From positions 5,574 through 34,784 of the forward strand of contig DFXY01000038.1 in NCBI GenBank assembly GCA_002381945.1: 29,211 nt of DNA. Reading direction: 5' to 3'. Made by a program: the position numbers and the translations under genes. Of this stretch, positions 8,623 through 16,746 are shown piece after piece. Each line of letters begins with the position of its first letter. Positions within the stretch are counted from its first letter, which is position 1. This stretch comes from Bacteriovoracaceae bacterium UBA4096 (GTDB lineage Bacteria; Bdellovibrionota; Bacteriovoracia; Bacteriovoracales; Bacteriovoracaceae). The notes beneath the pieces were generated by a model. It had not been told where the DNA came from, ran no database searches, and saw only the letters and a list, made by a program, of their open reading frames with translations.

Positions 8623-8640
8623 AGGGCCCTTTCATTTTTA
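8609..8640. terminator. Bidirectional terminator between ybeY and the S8 protease gene
   Basis: AAAGGGCCC (8609-8617) and GGGCCCTTT (8624-8632) form a 9-bp stem around GGTAAA. On the plus strand it is followed by CATTTTTA. On the minus strand it is followed by an unbroken T-run (the A-run at 8604-8611), so it is a strong terminator for the convergent protease gene. The ybeY stop codon at 8620-8622 lies in the loop. Confidence 0.85.
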
Positions 8641-8645
8641 GTTGA

Positions 8646-9995
8646 TTAACGTCTTACTGACTTAGCTTTTTCCAAAGCGGCCTTCAGATTAATACGTCCT
8701 CCAGAGACCAGCTGGTTTTTGAAAGCTGGAACTGGTGTCACTGTATTCATAAGAATCTTCTTAATCGAATTCACTTTAAGGTTAGGGTAGTAACCCATAA
8801 CCATTGCCGCTACACCAGAAGCATTCGGAGCTGCCATTGATGTACCAGAGGCCATTGAGTATTGGCCGTTATTTACAGTTGAGTAGATGTTTGATCCAGG
8901 AGAAGCAACATCAACGCCAACCTTACCAATGTTAGAGAATGAAGACATTTTGCCATCACTTTGAGTCGAAGCGATAACAATCATGTTAGCTGAATCAAAT
9001 GAAGCAGGATATTTCAGGTTAGTATCAATATCGTGCCAGCTAAAAGGGCCCATAGAATCGTTACCCGCTGATACCACTACCAAAACACCTTTCTTAGCAA
9101 TTGCATTGATAGTGTCTCTTACAACCATGCCGCCTTCGTTATTTTTCTTACCGAATGAGCAGTTGATGATTTTAGCGCCATTATTGGCAGCATATAGGTA
9201 GCCTTCAACAATGTCTGAATCTAGTTCATCAGCATCGTCAGGCACAACTCGGATTGCCATGATTTTTACGTTATGAGCAACACCAGCAATACCTACACCG
9301 TTGTTTTGAGTCGCTGCGATTGTTCCGGCAACGTGAGTTCCATGCCAGTGAGATGCCATGGTGTTCATTGTAGCGCGGCCTTGAGCATCTCTTACTAGAG
9401 TGTTGATTCCATGGATGTCATCAGTATAGCCATTATTGTCGTCATCAATTCCGTTTCCTGGAATTTCTTTTTCATTTGACCACATAATATCTTTAAGATC
9501 TTCGTGATTATGGTCAACACCAGTATCTGCTACGGCAACAATGATTTCTTTAGCAGTGCGAGCTGGCAATGAATCATAAGCACCAAAAACATCCATTCCG
9601 TTTTTTTCAGCAAAGGCCCAAAGTCTTGAAGCCGCTGGGTCATTGAATGAAGTTGAGAAATCAAAATTCTGAAGCTGCTTCATGAGCAGTCCACCTTCAT
9701 TCAGAACTTCGTGTTTAGGCATTGATTTTTTGCCTGCATAGAAATCCTTTTGGATGTACTCAATCGCTGAAGAGTCGGCAAGCTTTGCCGCTAACTGGTC
9801 AGCACTTGTGGTATTTACCAGGTAAAGGCTACCAAATATTTTTTTAGAGCTTTTGATTAGAGGAGATTGAACCAGGGTTTCACCGGCCTTCATCTTAATA
9901 AAGAGGTGATTTGGGTGGTAACGGTTTACTTCGGCATGAGCAGAGCCTAGAACTGCGATCAGACCCATTAAAATTCCAGCACTTAGCTTTTTCAT
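8646..9995 (-). CDS. Secreted subtilisin-like serine protease (S8 family)
   Basis: This is an exported peptidase of family S8. The catalytic triad is complete: Asp157 in VAVADTGVDH, His218 in HWHGTHVAGT and Ser386 in SGTSMAAP, with the oxyanion Asn312 in VVSAGNDS. A signal peptide (MKKLSAGILMGLIAVLGSAHA) leads into a short propeptide-like region (about residues 22-90, RYHPNHLFIKMKAGETL onward) similar to inhibitor I9 prodomains, so it is probably made as a zymogen. The GNGIDDDNNGYTDDIHGIN insert is the Asp-rich calcium-type loop common in this subfamily. I start at Met 9995, because the longer reading begins with 23 residues that would bury the signal peptide. The 449-residue chain ends soon after the catalytic domain. 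Exported proteases may serve nutrient capture or prey degradation; that is inference. Confidence 0.92.
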   Translation of the reverse strand: MKKLSAGILMGLIAVLGSAHAEVNRYHPNHLFIKMKAGETLVQSPLIKSSKKIFGSLYLVNTTSADQLAAKLADSSAIEYIQKDFYAGKKSMPKHEVLNEGGLLMKQLQNFDFSTSFNDPAASRLWAFAEKNGMDVFGAYDSLPARTAKEIIVAVADTGVDHNHEDLKDIMWSNEKEIPGNGIDDDNNGYTDDIHGINTLVRDAQGRATMNTMASHWHGTHVAGTIAATQNNGVGIAGVAHNVKIMAIRVVPDDADELDSDIVEGYLYAANNGAKIINCSFGKKNNEGGMVVRDTINAIAKKGVLVVVSAGNDSMGPFSWHDIDTNLKYPASFDSANMIVIASTQSDGKMSSFSNIGKVGVDVASPGSNIYSTVNNGQYSMASGTSMAAPNASGVAAMVMGYYPNLKVNSIKKILMNTVTPVPAFKNQLVSGGRINLKAALEKAKSVRR

Positions 9996-10035
9996 TGGAC
10001 AGAATCCTTTTAGTTGAGTGAAAAGGTACGGATGG

Positions 10036-10064
10036 ATATTAACTTTTGACCTTGTTCTGGGCAA
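10036..10064 (-). promoter_or_regulatory. Candidate sigma-70-type promoter of the S8 protease gene
   Basis: On the minus strand TTGCCC (10064-10059) and TAATAT (10041-10036) are separated by exactly 17 bases, a good match to the housekeeping promoter. It would give a leader of roughly 35 bases before the ATG at 9995. The rest of the 240-base divergent intergenic region holds no element I can call; the promoter of the plus-strand gene at 10236 is not clear. Confidence 0.5.
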
Positions 10065-10235
10065 TTAAAAACTTCTGTCTTTTGAAGAGTTTACAGATGT
10101 CGCTTGGCCTGACAGGGGACTGTAAGCTTTACACAGTAGCGGGAGTGTCCACCCTTGCCTTGATATGATGCGTAAATAGAAAAGTCAGATTTCAGAGATA
10201 ATTATAAAGAATTAATCTTAAGAAATGGATGAAGG

Positions 10236-11576
10236 ATGGGTTACCCAGTGGTTAGTACCTTTCAGAAATGTGCCTCACTTAGCTTAGTTTTCATAACTTG
10301 TACTGGTTATGGGGCTTCCGATTATATCCAAGGCCACCTTGGCGCGCTTAGTAATCAAGTCAGTGAACAGGTAGGGAATGTCCCTGGTAACAGGTATAAT
10401 GCCGACTTTGAATTTGATTATCATCGTAATCCTACGACTACATATAGAAGAGGTTTAGAGAGCCGCTTTACTGCAGCTGCCATGGTCAATGATCAAAGTT
10501 TAACCATGTATTCGCTCCAAGAAGCTTATATAGGGGGAAATCTTACATCTAAGGATCACCTACGCCTCGGTCGTCAGATCCTAAATTGGTCCCAAATCGA
10601 CCATACCTGGGGGTTCGGAAAGTTAAATAATCGACGTAACTTTGATTACTTTACTCCAGGGCAGGAAGGGCTGATTGGTCTTTCCTATGAAAGAAAATCT
10701 TCAAACGGAATGCGCTATCGTGGATTTGTTTCAGGATTGTATGTTCCTGAACTAAATCCTTCTCTTGATATTGATAAAAAAGAGCGAACAATTACCAGTC
10801 GCAGCCATTGGGCCGATGCTCCGGCAAGCAGTGCTGATGTTGAAGGCCGCCAGATGCCGGTTAAGTATGATGTTGATTATCCTGAAATTTCAGAAGTGAT
10901 CTATCGTTATACAGTTGGTGCTAATATTGGCTTCGAGAGTAAACACTGGGTTCTCGATAACTTCATCATGAGAAAACCGGAAAACACTCTTACTCCCAAT
11001 GTTGATGTTAACGTCAGTTTCACTGAAGGTGTTGTGACTGCTGCGATTGATCCGCGTTTTTATTATCACGATGTCTATGGTTCCACTCTGAAATACAGAA
11101 ATAAAGATTTAGAGATGTATGTTTCAGGCATTGCGATTCGTCCTAATGAGTATCCTGATGTTGATGAGCAAGTTCGTTACACTGAAATTAAGAGCAAGAA
11201 GCAACGTGAAGACTATGTTGGCGGTGGAATTTCCAAGTCAAATGACCTTTATACCCTCGCATTTAACTATGTTGCCCGTTTGAGTCCTTTTGACAGGGAA
11301 AAAGATGACCTTGCTTTGGATCCTCGTTGGAATCAGGCCATTAATTTAATTGCATCGAGAAACTTTGGTCGCCATTTCAGTCTATCCGGAGATGTAAAAT
11401 TTGACATGCTGACAACTGACAGATTAGTCATGGTGCGAGGAAATTATAATGTATCCCGGGATCTTCAAATGAATCTGGGTGTAAACATGATCGGAACTCC
11501 CACAGACGGGAAATCATTCTGGTCACCATATACAAATAACGATGCTATTTACGGTGGGTTAAGATATGTCTTTTAG
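10236..11576 (+). CDS. Outer-membrane beta-barrel protein, function unknown
   Basis: The chain has a signal-peptide-like start (KCASLSLVFITCTGYGA, cleavage likely before SDY). It then shows long alternating polar/aromatic strands, including FEFDYHRN, LRLGRQILNW, RYRGFVSGLYVP and LYTLAFNYVARL. It ends in GGLRYVF, the C-terminal aromatic signal recognised by BamA. This composition marks an outer-membrane barrel of roughly porin size (446 residues). The LGRQILNWSQ stretch recalls DUF1302-type porins, but I cannot assign a substrate. The start is uncertain: at ATG 10236 the only ribosome-site-like AAGGA overlaps the codon, whereas GTG 10248 leaves it upstream with an 11-base gap. The stop overlaps the next gene by 11 bases, so the two are cotranslated. 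Partnership with that lipoprotein is the main clue to function. Confidence 0.75.
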   Translation: MGYPVVSTFQKCASLSLVFITCTGYGASDYIQGHLGALSNQVSEQVGNVPGNRYNADFEFDYHRNPTTTYRRGLESRFTAAAMVNDQSLTMYSLQEAYIGGNLTSKDHLRLGRQILNWSQIDHTWGFGKLNNRRNFDYFTPGQEGLIGLSYERKSSNGMRYRGFVSGLYVPELNPSLDIDKKERTITSRSHWADAPASSADVEGRQMPVKYDVDYPEISEVIYRYTVGANIGFESKHWVLDNFIMRKPENTLTPNVDVNVSFTEGVVTAAIDPRFYYHDVYGSTLKYRNKDLEMYVSGIAIRPNEYPDVDEQVRYTEIKSKKQREDYVGGGISKSNDLYTLAFNYVARLSPFDREKDDLALDPRWNQAINLIASRNFGRHFSLSGDVKFDMLTTDRLVMVRGNYNVSRDLQMNLGVNMIGTPTDGKSFWSPYTNNDAIYGGLRYVF

Positions 11577-13941
11577 ACAAATAACTTTTCTTCTTATTCT
11601 TTGCATGATGCTCATCCTTTCAGGATGTGGAGATCTACTTGGATCTAAAGTTAATAAACGTCAGCTTGAAGGTTTGCAGAATGCAATCCAGTGTGAGCTG
11701 GACGTTGAACGCTTCAATGAAATCATGAATGAAAACATCGAAAATCAAATTCGTTGTCTCGGTGAAAATCTTAATTTCTTCATTAAAATCGTGAAATCTG
11801 GAAAACCTGGCTATTTATCACGTGTTGAGCTTGAACGTTATCTTGCCGACTATCGTCCCGATGTAAAACCTGAAGTTGTTAAAGCACTAAAATCTATTTT
11901 TGATATCGGTCATTTAATTACCGGTGAAGATCCGGATTACATCTCTAAAACTACCGTAGATAAAGTTATTGATTTTGGTATCATCTTTAATCGTGAATCT
12001 GCCCTGATCTTGGGAGAGCGATTTAAAGACGAAAATACAGCATCGTGGACTTTGCATAACATCCAAAGGGGAGAAATCTCCGGCTCTAACAAGGCCATCA
12101 TCCAGGGCCTAAGGGTGATTTTTAATCAGGATCGTCAGGGACAAACCCATAAACTTAATATTCTTCAATTAATTGATAGCTTCTCAACGGAATCAAATCG
12201 TGAAACTCTGGAGAAAGCTAAAAAAGTTCTATTCCTGAAGAAAATTCTTTTAGGTGGTGAAGAAGAAATCATTACTCACCAGGAATTAGAAAGACTTATT
12301 CTTAATTTTGATCATTTAGTACTTATTGGCTTCGATATCGTTCGATATAAATTCATCCAGCTTGATCAGAATTCCATCCTGCAAATGCTTAAAACTGATG
12401 TGAATGATCTTTACAAAATTGTTACCCAAGGATCACTTAATGATCGTGATAATGAAGTCCTTTTCACTTTAAATCAGGCCATAAATGCAGTTAAACTCTT
12501 TATTGAAATTGAGGATTTTGACATCGAGCAGTTTAGAAAACTGATTTCAGAAGCTAAGATCATCGCTCTCAAAGGTAATGGGCAAGAAGTTAAAGGTTCT
12601 GAGTTAAAGGCCTTGTTCGCCCACGCCAAATCACTGCTTCAGACGGGTACGGTTTTTCACCGTATTTATGATAAATTCAGCGCTCAGCTGGAAAGCCCGG
12701 AACCCGTAACCATTAATTTTGAAGAATATCGTCATACTTATCCTGAACATCAGGCGGAATTAGATCAGTTCGAGCGAATTGTTAAAAAATATCGTTTCAT
12801 GAAGGGACGCTTTCTTTCTTCTTATTATATCCGCGGTTATAAGCGGAATTCTGATGGCGTTTTTGAAATTGCTTTGATTGAGTATGCGATGAAACTTTTC
12901 TTTGCTCATTATGGCAAGCCAAGTCCAAATGCTGATGCGGTAGGTGGCTATTCTGTTGATCAGAAGCAAATGAGACAGATTGTTGCGGACTTTGAAAACG
13001 AATTGATTGAATTAAATATTCTTTTGCCTCAAAGGGTGAATGGTACTGCTGATAACGTCTCACTTCTTGGAACACTCTTTCAGTATCAGTCTGATAAGAA
13101 TGGTTTCCTGGATGTTAATGAAGGGACTGAGTTTGCCGTAAGTTTATTTTCATCGCTCAATGTTGCCGATGATATGTATCTTTATCTGGAAGAACAAAAT
13201 TGTCCGAAAGATCAGTATGATCGTTTTGAGCCGGCCTGTGTACGTGCCAATTTCTGGAATGGACTTTGTAAAAACTATCAAAAAGAGTTTCCTTTGATGT
13301 TCAGTTCAATGAATATCGCAGAGAACTGGTGTAAGAATAACGATTTTGTAAACACAGAGGCCACCGCAGTTTTCCTGGATCGAGCGATCGAGGCGGCCCG
13401 AACATGCGATTATTATACTGATGGGGAAAAGGAAGAGATCCCTTATTCAAAAAGTGATTTCATGACAATCATGATTGCTCTTATGCACGTTGAAACCACG
13501 GTTCTTCGTTGGGATACTAACTTCAATAACATCATGGACGCTAAAGAAGTTGATAACGCTTATTCGATTTATTCTCCTGCCTTGGATGGATTCCTTAAGG
13601 ATAAGAGCCCGCTTATCAAGAGTTTCAAAAAGCAGATTTATCAGTACATGATCAAATATGAAAAGATTCCTGATGAAAAAGATTACGGAAGCATCTGGAA
13701 GTTCATCAAATTCCTGATGAGTTTTGACAAAAAAGCACCGGCCAACCGCAAAACCATTGCTTCTCTTTTGGTGGCAATCGGCGAGCAAAATAAAATCATG
13801 GATACCAGTCCCCAGTTTAACTGTAATTTACTCAGAAATCCGGATGCTATTCCTCGCAATCCTCAACCTTCAGCTCCGGTTAAAGATCTCAGACCTGATT
13901 ACAGCTATCTTTTGGCCCCTTATCTTCATCTCGCGGATTAA
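11566..13941 (+). CDS. Large lipoprotein with EF-hand-like calcium loops, function unknown
   Basis: The N-terminus is a lipoprotein signal with lipobox LSGC (Cys21). The 791-residue chain is mostly helical. Two regions fit the 12-residue EF-hand calcium loop: QSDKNGFLDVNE at 508-519, and DTNFNNIMDAKE at 650-661 (Asn instead of Gly at position 6). A degenerate copy, KSGKPGYLSRVE, is at 77-88. Several other helix-turn-helix units of similar look (for example EEEIITHQELERLILNF) suggest that the whole protein is built from decayed EF-hand pairs. Cysteines in the C-terminal 250 residues may form disulfides. It overlaps the upstream barrel gene by 11 bases and ends at a strong terminator, so the two form a closed operon. 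I do not recognise a named family. Anchoring in the outer membrane beside the barrel is inferred. Confidence 0.75.
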   Translation: MSFRQITFLLILCMMLILSGCGDLLGSKVNKRQLEGLQNAIQCELDVERFNEIMNENIENQIRCLGENLNFFIKIVKSGKPGYLSRVELERYLADYRPDVKPEVVKALKSIFDIGHLITGEDPDYISKTTVDKVIDFGIIFNRESALILGERFKDENTASWTLHNIQRGEISGSNKAIIQGLRVIFNQDRQGQTHKLNILQLIDSFSTESNRETLEKAKKVLFLKKILLGGEEEIITHQELERLILNFDHLVLIGFDIVRYKFIQLDQNSILQMLKTDVNDLYKIVTQGSLNDRDNEVLFTLNQAINAVKLFIEIEDFDIEQFRKLISEAKIIALKGNGQEVKGSELKALFAHAKSLLQTGTVFHRIYDKFSAQLESPEPVTINFEEYRHTYPEHQAELDQFERIVKKYRFMKGRFLSSYYIRGYKRNSDGVFEIALIEYAMKLFFAHYGKPSPNADAVGGYSVDQKQMRQIVADFENELIELNILLPQRVNGTADNVSLLGTLFQYQSDKNGFLDVNEGTEFAVSLFSSLNVADDMYLYLEEQNCPKDQYDRFEPACVRANFWNGLCKNYQKEFPLMFSSMNIAENWCKNNDFVNTEATAVFLDRAIEAARTCDYYTDGEKEEIPYSKSDFMTIMIALMHVETTVLRWDTNFNNIMDAKEVDNAYSIYSPALDGFLKDKSPLIKSFKKQIYQYMIKYEKIPDEKDYGSIWKFIKFLMSFDKKAPANRKTIASLLVAIGEQNKIMDTSPQFNCNLLRNPDAIPRNPQPSAPVKDLRPDYSYLLAPYLHLAD

Positions 13942-13947
13942 TTATCA

Positions 13948-13983
13948 GGTGCTTACTCCCTTCGGGGGGTAAGAACCTCTTTT
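13948..13983 (+). terminator. Terminator with UUCG tetraloop after the lipoprotein gene
   Basis: CTTACTCCC (13952-13960) pairs with GGGGGTAAG (13965-13973) around a C-UUCG-G tetraloop, with one T/G wobble. GGT and ACC extend the stem past a G/A mismatch. TCTTTT follows. The extra-stable loop and T-rich tail fit an intrinsic terminator that separates the barrel/lipoprotein operon from prfB. Confidence 0.75.
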
Positions 13984-14031
13984 CAAAGTTCATTCCTCTT
14001 TGTTACAGTGTGGTTTTCCGGAAGGTACTGC

Positions 14032-15184
14032 ATGGATGACTCACTGAGCCTTAAGCTCACAGATTATAAATCTCGATTTGCTGAAATCAAATCTACTCTC
14101 GAAACAATTCGGAGGTCGCTTTGACGTCGATCGAAAGAAAAACCGACTCAGAGAGATAACTGAACTAGAAGCCTTGGATGGTTTCTGGAACGATTCACAA
14201 AACGCCTCAAAAATTCAGAAAGAACGTGCTCTGCTTGAGGACGTAATCAAGCTTTACTCAAAGGTCAGATCTCTTTCAGATGATTTTGAAGTATTGTGCG
14301 AGATGAGTGATGAAGGGGATGAGTCTTCTGCCAAAGAAGCACTCGAACTTTTTCCGAAGCTTGAAAGTGCGCTTTCCGAAGCTGAGAAGAAGGCCCTGCT
14401 TTCAGGAGAAACCGATCCAAATAATGCGATTGTGACCATTAACTCCGGGGCCGGTGGGACTGAGTCCTGTGATTGGGCCGGAATGCTCTTAAGAATGGTT
14501 ACCCGTTGGTGTGAGCGTAAAGGTTTTAAGACCCAGGTCATGGATTTTCAATATGGAGATTCGGCTGGAATTAAATCTGCCACTCTCATGGTGTCAGGTA
14601 ATTATGCCTACGGTTTATTAAAGTCGGAAATTGGCGTTCATCGCCTGGTGAGAATTTCTCCCTTCGATTCCAATGCTCGAAGACACACTTCTTTTGCTTC
14701 TATTTTTGTGAGTGCTGAAGTGGATGACACCATTGAAATTGAAGTGCTGGATAAGGACCTCAGGGTTGATATTTATCGTTCCGGTGGCGCCGGTGGGCAG
14801 TCAGTAAACACTGCCGACTCAGCAGTTCGTTTGACTCACTTACCAACTGGTATTGTGGTTGCCTGTCAAAATGAGCGCTCCCAGATTCAAAACCGGGCAA
14901 TGGCGATGAAAATTTTAAAATCACGTCTATATGATTACGAGCTTCAAAAGCGTAAGGAAGCTCAGGATAAAATTGAGAATACCAAGAAAGATATCGCCTG
15001 GGGCTCTCAGGTGAGATCATATGTTCTTCACCCTTACCAATTAGTCAAAGACCACCGAACTGGTTTTAGTTCTTCTCAAGCCGCCACCGTGCTGGATGGA
15101 GATTTAGATGATTTTATGAAAGCTTACCTCCAGTGGAAATCACTTGGTGGAGAAGTACAAGATACAGGAATGGATGATTTATAA
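14032..15184 (+). CDS. prfB: Peptide chain release factor 2 with programmed +1 frameshift
   Basis: RF2 reads UGA and UAA stop codons and triggers peptide release. The gene is read as 14032-14121 joined to 14123-15184 (383 residues). The first 30 codons end in CTT followed by an in-frame TGA at 14122-14124; skipping one T continues as DVDRKKNRLREITELE, which aligns with known RF2 after its frameshift point. The GGAGG at 14111-14115 lies 3 bases before CTTTGAC, as in the E. coli site. The anticodon-like SPF motif (VRISPFDSNARRHTSF) and the catalytic GGQ (SGGAGGQSVN) are present. GGAAGG lies 6 bases before the ATG. Low RF2 slows termination at the UGA and favours the shift, so the protein controls its own level. 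The lysS start overlaps its stop. Confidence 0.95.
14110..14125 (+). promoter_or_regulatory. RF2 autoregulatory +1 frameshift site
   Basis: The sequence CGGAGGTCGCTTTGAC contains all known parts: an internal Shine-Dalgarno (GGAGG), a 3-base spacer, the slippery CTT codon, the UGA stop, and C as the base after the stop (a weak termination context). The downstream reading frame carries the rest of RF2. Confidence 0.94.
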
Positions 15185-16746
15185 TGGATGAGAAATTAAC
15201 TACCTCGGGGAAAATTATGAAAGATAAACACGTAGACCGCTGGACTGAGCTCTTTTCTGAACAGATGGAAGTACGTCTTGATAAACGTAAGAAGCTAGAA
15301 GAGTCAGGATCTAATCCATATAAAAACGGCTTCACGCCAAATACGTCTTTTAAATATCTGACTGAGCAGTATGGTGAAAAGGCCAAGGAAGATATCGGTG
15401 AAACACCAACTTATAAAGTTGCGGGCCGGGTAATGATGGTGCGTGACTTCGGAAAAGCTGCTTTCCTCCAGTGTGATGATGGCTCTTCACGTTTTCAATT
15501 ATATGTTAAAAAAGAGGTTACCTCTGAAAAAGGTTTCGCTGAATACAAGCTCCTTGATTACGGCGATATCGTTTATGCAGAAGGAGATGTCTTTAAAACG
15601 ATGAAAGGCGAACTTGCCTTAAACGTTAAGGATATGACGATTCTTACTAAATCCATCCGTCCGCTTCCTGAAAAATTTCACGGTCTAACCGATGCAGAAC
15701 TTCGTTATCGCATGCGCTATGTGGATATGATTATGGACCCTGAAGTTCGCGCGAAACTTAAAATGCGTTCTGAAATCGTCCGTTATATCCGTGAGTATTT
15801 TTACAAGAATGACTTTCTGGAAGTTGAAACTCCAATGATGCACTCGGTGGCCGGTGGAGCTACCGCTAAACCATTCAATACTCATCACAATGCACTTAAT
15901 ATGGAACTCTTCATGCGTATTGCGCCTGAACTTCATTTAAAGCGTTTGATCGTTGGTGGTTACAATAAAGTTTTTGAGATGAACCGTTGTTTCCGTAACG
16001 AAGGTCTTTCACTGAAACATAACCCTGAGTTTACCACGATTGAATTCTATTGGGCCTATGCAACTTATCTTGATCTTATGGACTTCACTGAAGAGCTAAT
16101 TTCAGGAATTGCACAACACGTGATCAAGTCTGAAGTCGTTAAATTCGGTGAGAACGAAATTAATCTTAAAGGTCCTTATGCCCGCCTCACCATGAGAGAG
16201 GCGGTTGCGAAGTATACCAACTCAACAATTGATCAGATCAACGATCGCACCCATCTTCTGGGTCTTCTTAAAGACGTTGATCAGGATCCTAAAAAGGTTC
16301 AAGCTCTTTCATGGGGTCGTTTATTAGTTCTGGCCTTTGAAGAATTGGTTGAGTCTAAACTTATACAGCCAACCTTTATTACCGAGTACCCAACTGAAGT
16401 ATCTCCGCTTTCAAGACGTAATGATGCAAATCCTGAGTTTGTCGATCGTTTTGAATTTTTCATGAATGGCTGGGAAGTTGGGAACGCCTTCTCGGAGCTT
16501 AATAATCCAACCGATCAGCTTGAACGTTTTGCTGAGCAGGCGAGACAAAAAGAGGCCGGGGATGACGAAGCTTCCGACGTAGATTACGACTTCGTTCGCG
16601 CTCTGGAATACGGTATGCCGCCTACAGCTGGACAGGGGATCGGGATTGATCGTCTGGTTATGATCCTGACTGATAGTCCAACTATCCGGGAAGTGATTAT
16701 TTTCCCATTACTTAAGAAAGAGCATTTCTTCTCTGAAGAAGAATGA
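15184..16746 (+). CDS. lysS: Lysyl-tRNA synthetase, class II
   Basis: LysRS attaches lysine to tRNA-Lys. An N-terminal OB-fold anticodon-binding domain (about residues 65-160, starting near YKVAGRVMMVRDFGKAAFLQ) precedes the class II catalytic core. Motif 1 is near 209-230 (FLEVETPMMHSVAGGATAKP). Motif 2 is near 262-292 (FEMNRCFRNEGLSLKHNPEF). Motif 3 is near 482-500 (GQGIGIDRLVMILTD). The 520 residues fit the family. The first ATG overlaps the prfB stop (TAATGG), but ATG 15217 with GGGG six bases upstream is an equally plausible start that removes 11 residues. Its end overlaps the next gene by 4 bases. Confidence 0.95.
   Translation: MDEKLTTSGKIMKDKHVDRWTELFSEQMEVRLDKRKKLEESGSNPYKNGFTPNTSFKYLTEQYGEKAKEDIGETPTYKVAGRVMMVRDFGKAAFLQCDDGSSRFQLYVKKEVTSEKGFAEYKLLDYGDIVYAEGDVFKTMKGELALNVKDMTILTKSIRPLPEKFHGLTDAELRYRMRYVDMIMDPEVRAKLKMRSEIVRYIREYFYKNDFLEVETPMMHSVAGGATAKPFNTHHNALNMELFMRIAPELHLKRLIVGGYNKVFEMNRCFRNEGLSLKHNPEFTTIEFYWAYATYLDLMDFTEELISGIAQHVIKSEVVKFGENEINLKGPYARLTMREAVAKYTNSTIDQINDRTHLLGLLKDVDQDPKKVQALSWGRLLVLAFEELVESKLIQPTFITEYPTEVSPLSRRNDANPEFVDRFEFFMNGWEVGNAFSELNNPTDQLERFAEQARQKEAGDDEASDVDYDFVRALEYGMPPTAGQGIGIDRLVMILTDSPTIREVIIFPLLKKEHFFSEEE

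Noticed and set aside
10065..10235. Promoter for the barrel gene, for example TTGCCT near 10154 with a weak -10
   Set aside because: No -10 box of reasonable quality stands at the right distance.
12797..13075. Minus-strand open frames inside the EF-hand lipoprotein gene
   Set aside because: They have no ribosome site, no recognisable motif and lie wholly within a well-supported gene; they are shadows.
14078..15184. RF2 read as starting at TTG 14078, with the upstream TGA taken as the end of a separate peptide or a sequencing error
   Set aside because: The full upstream frame from ATG 14032 has a good ribosome site, and the TGA sits in the textbook RF2 frameshift context.
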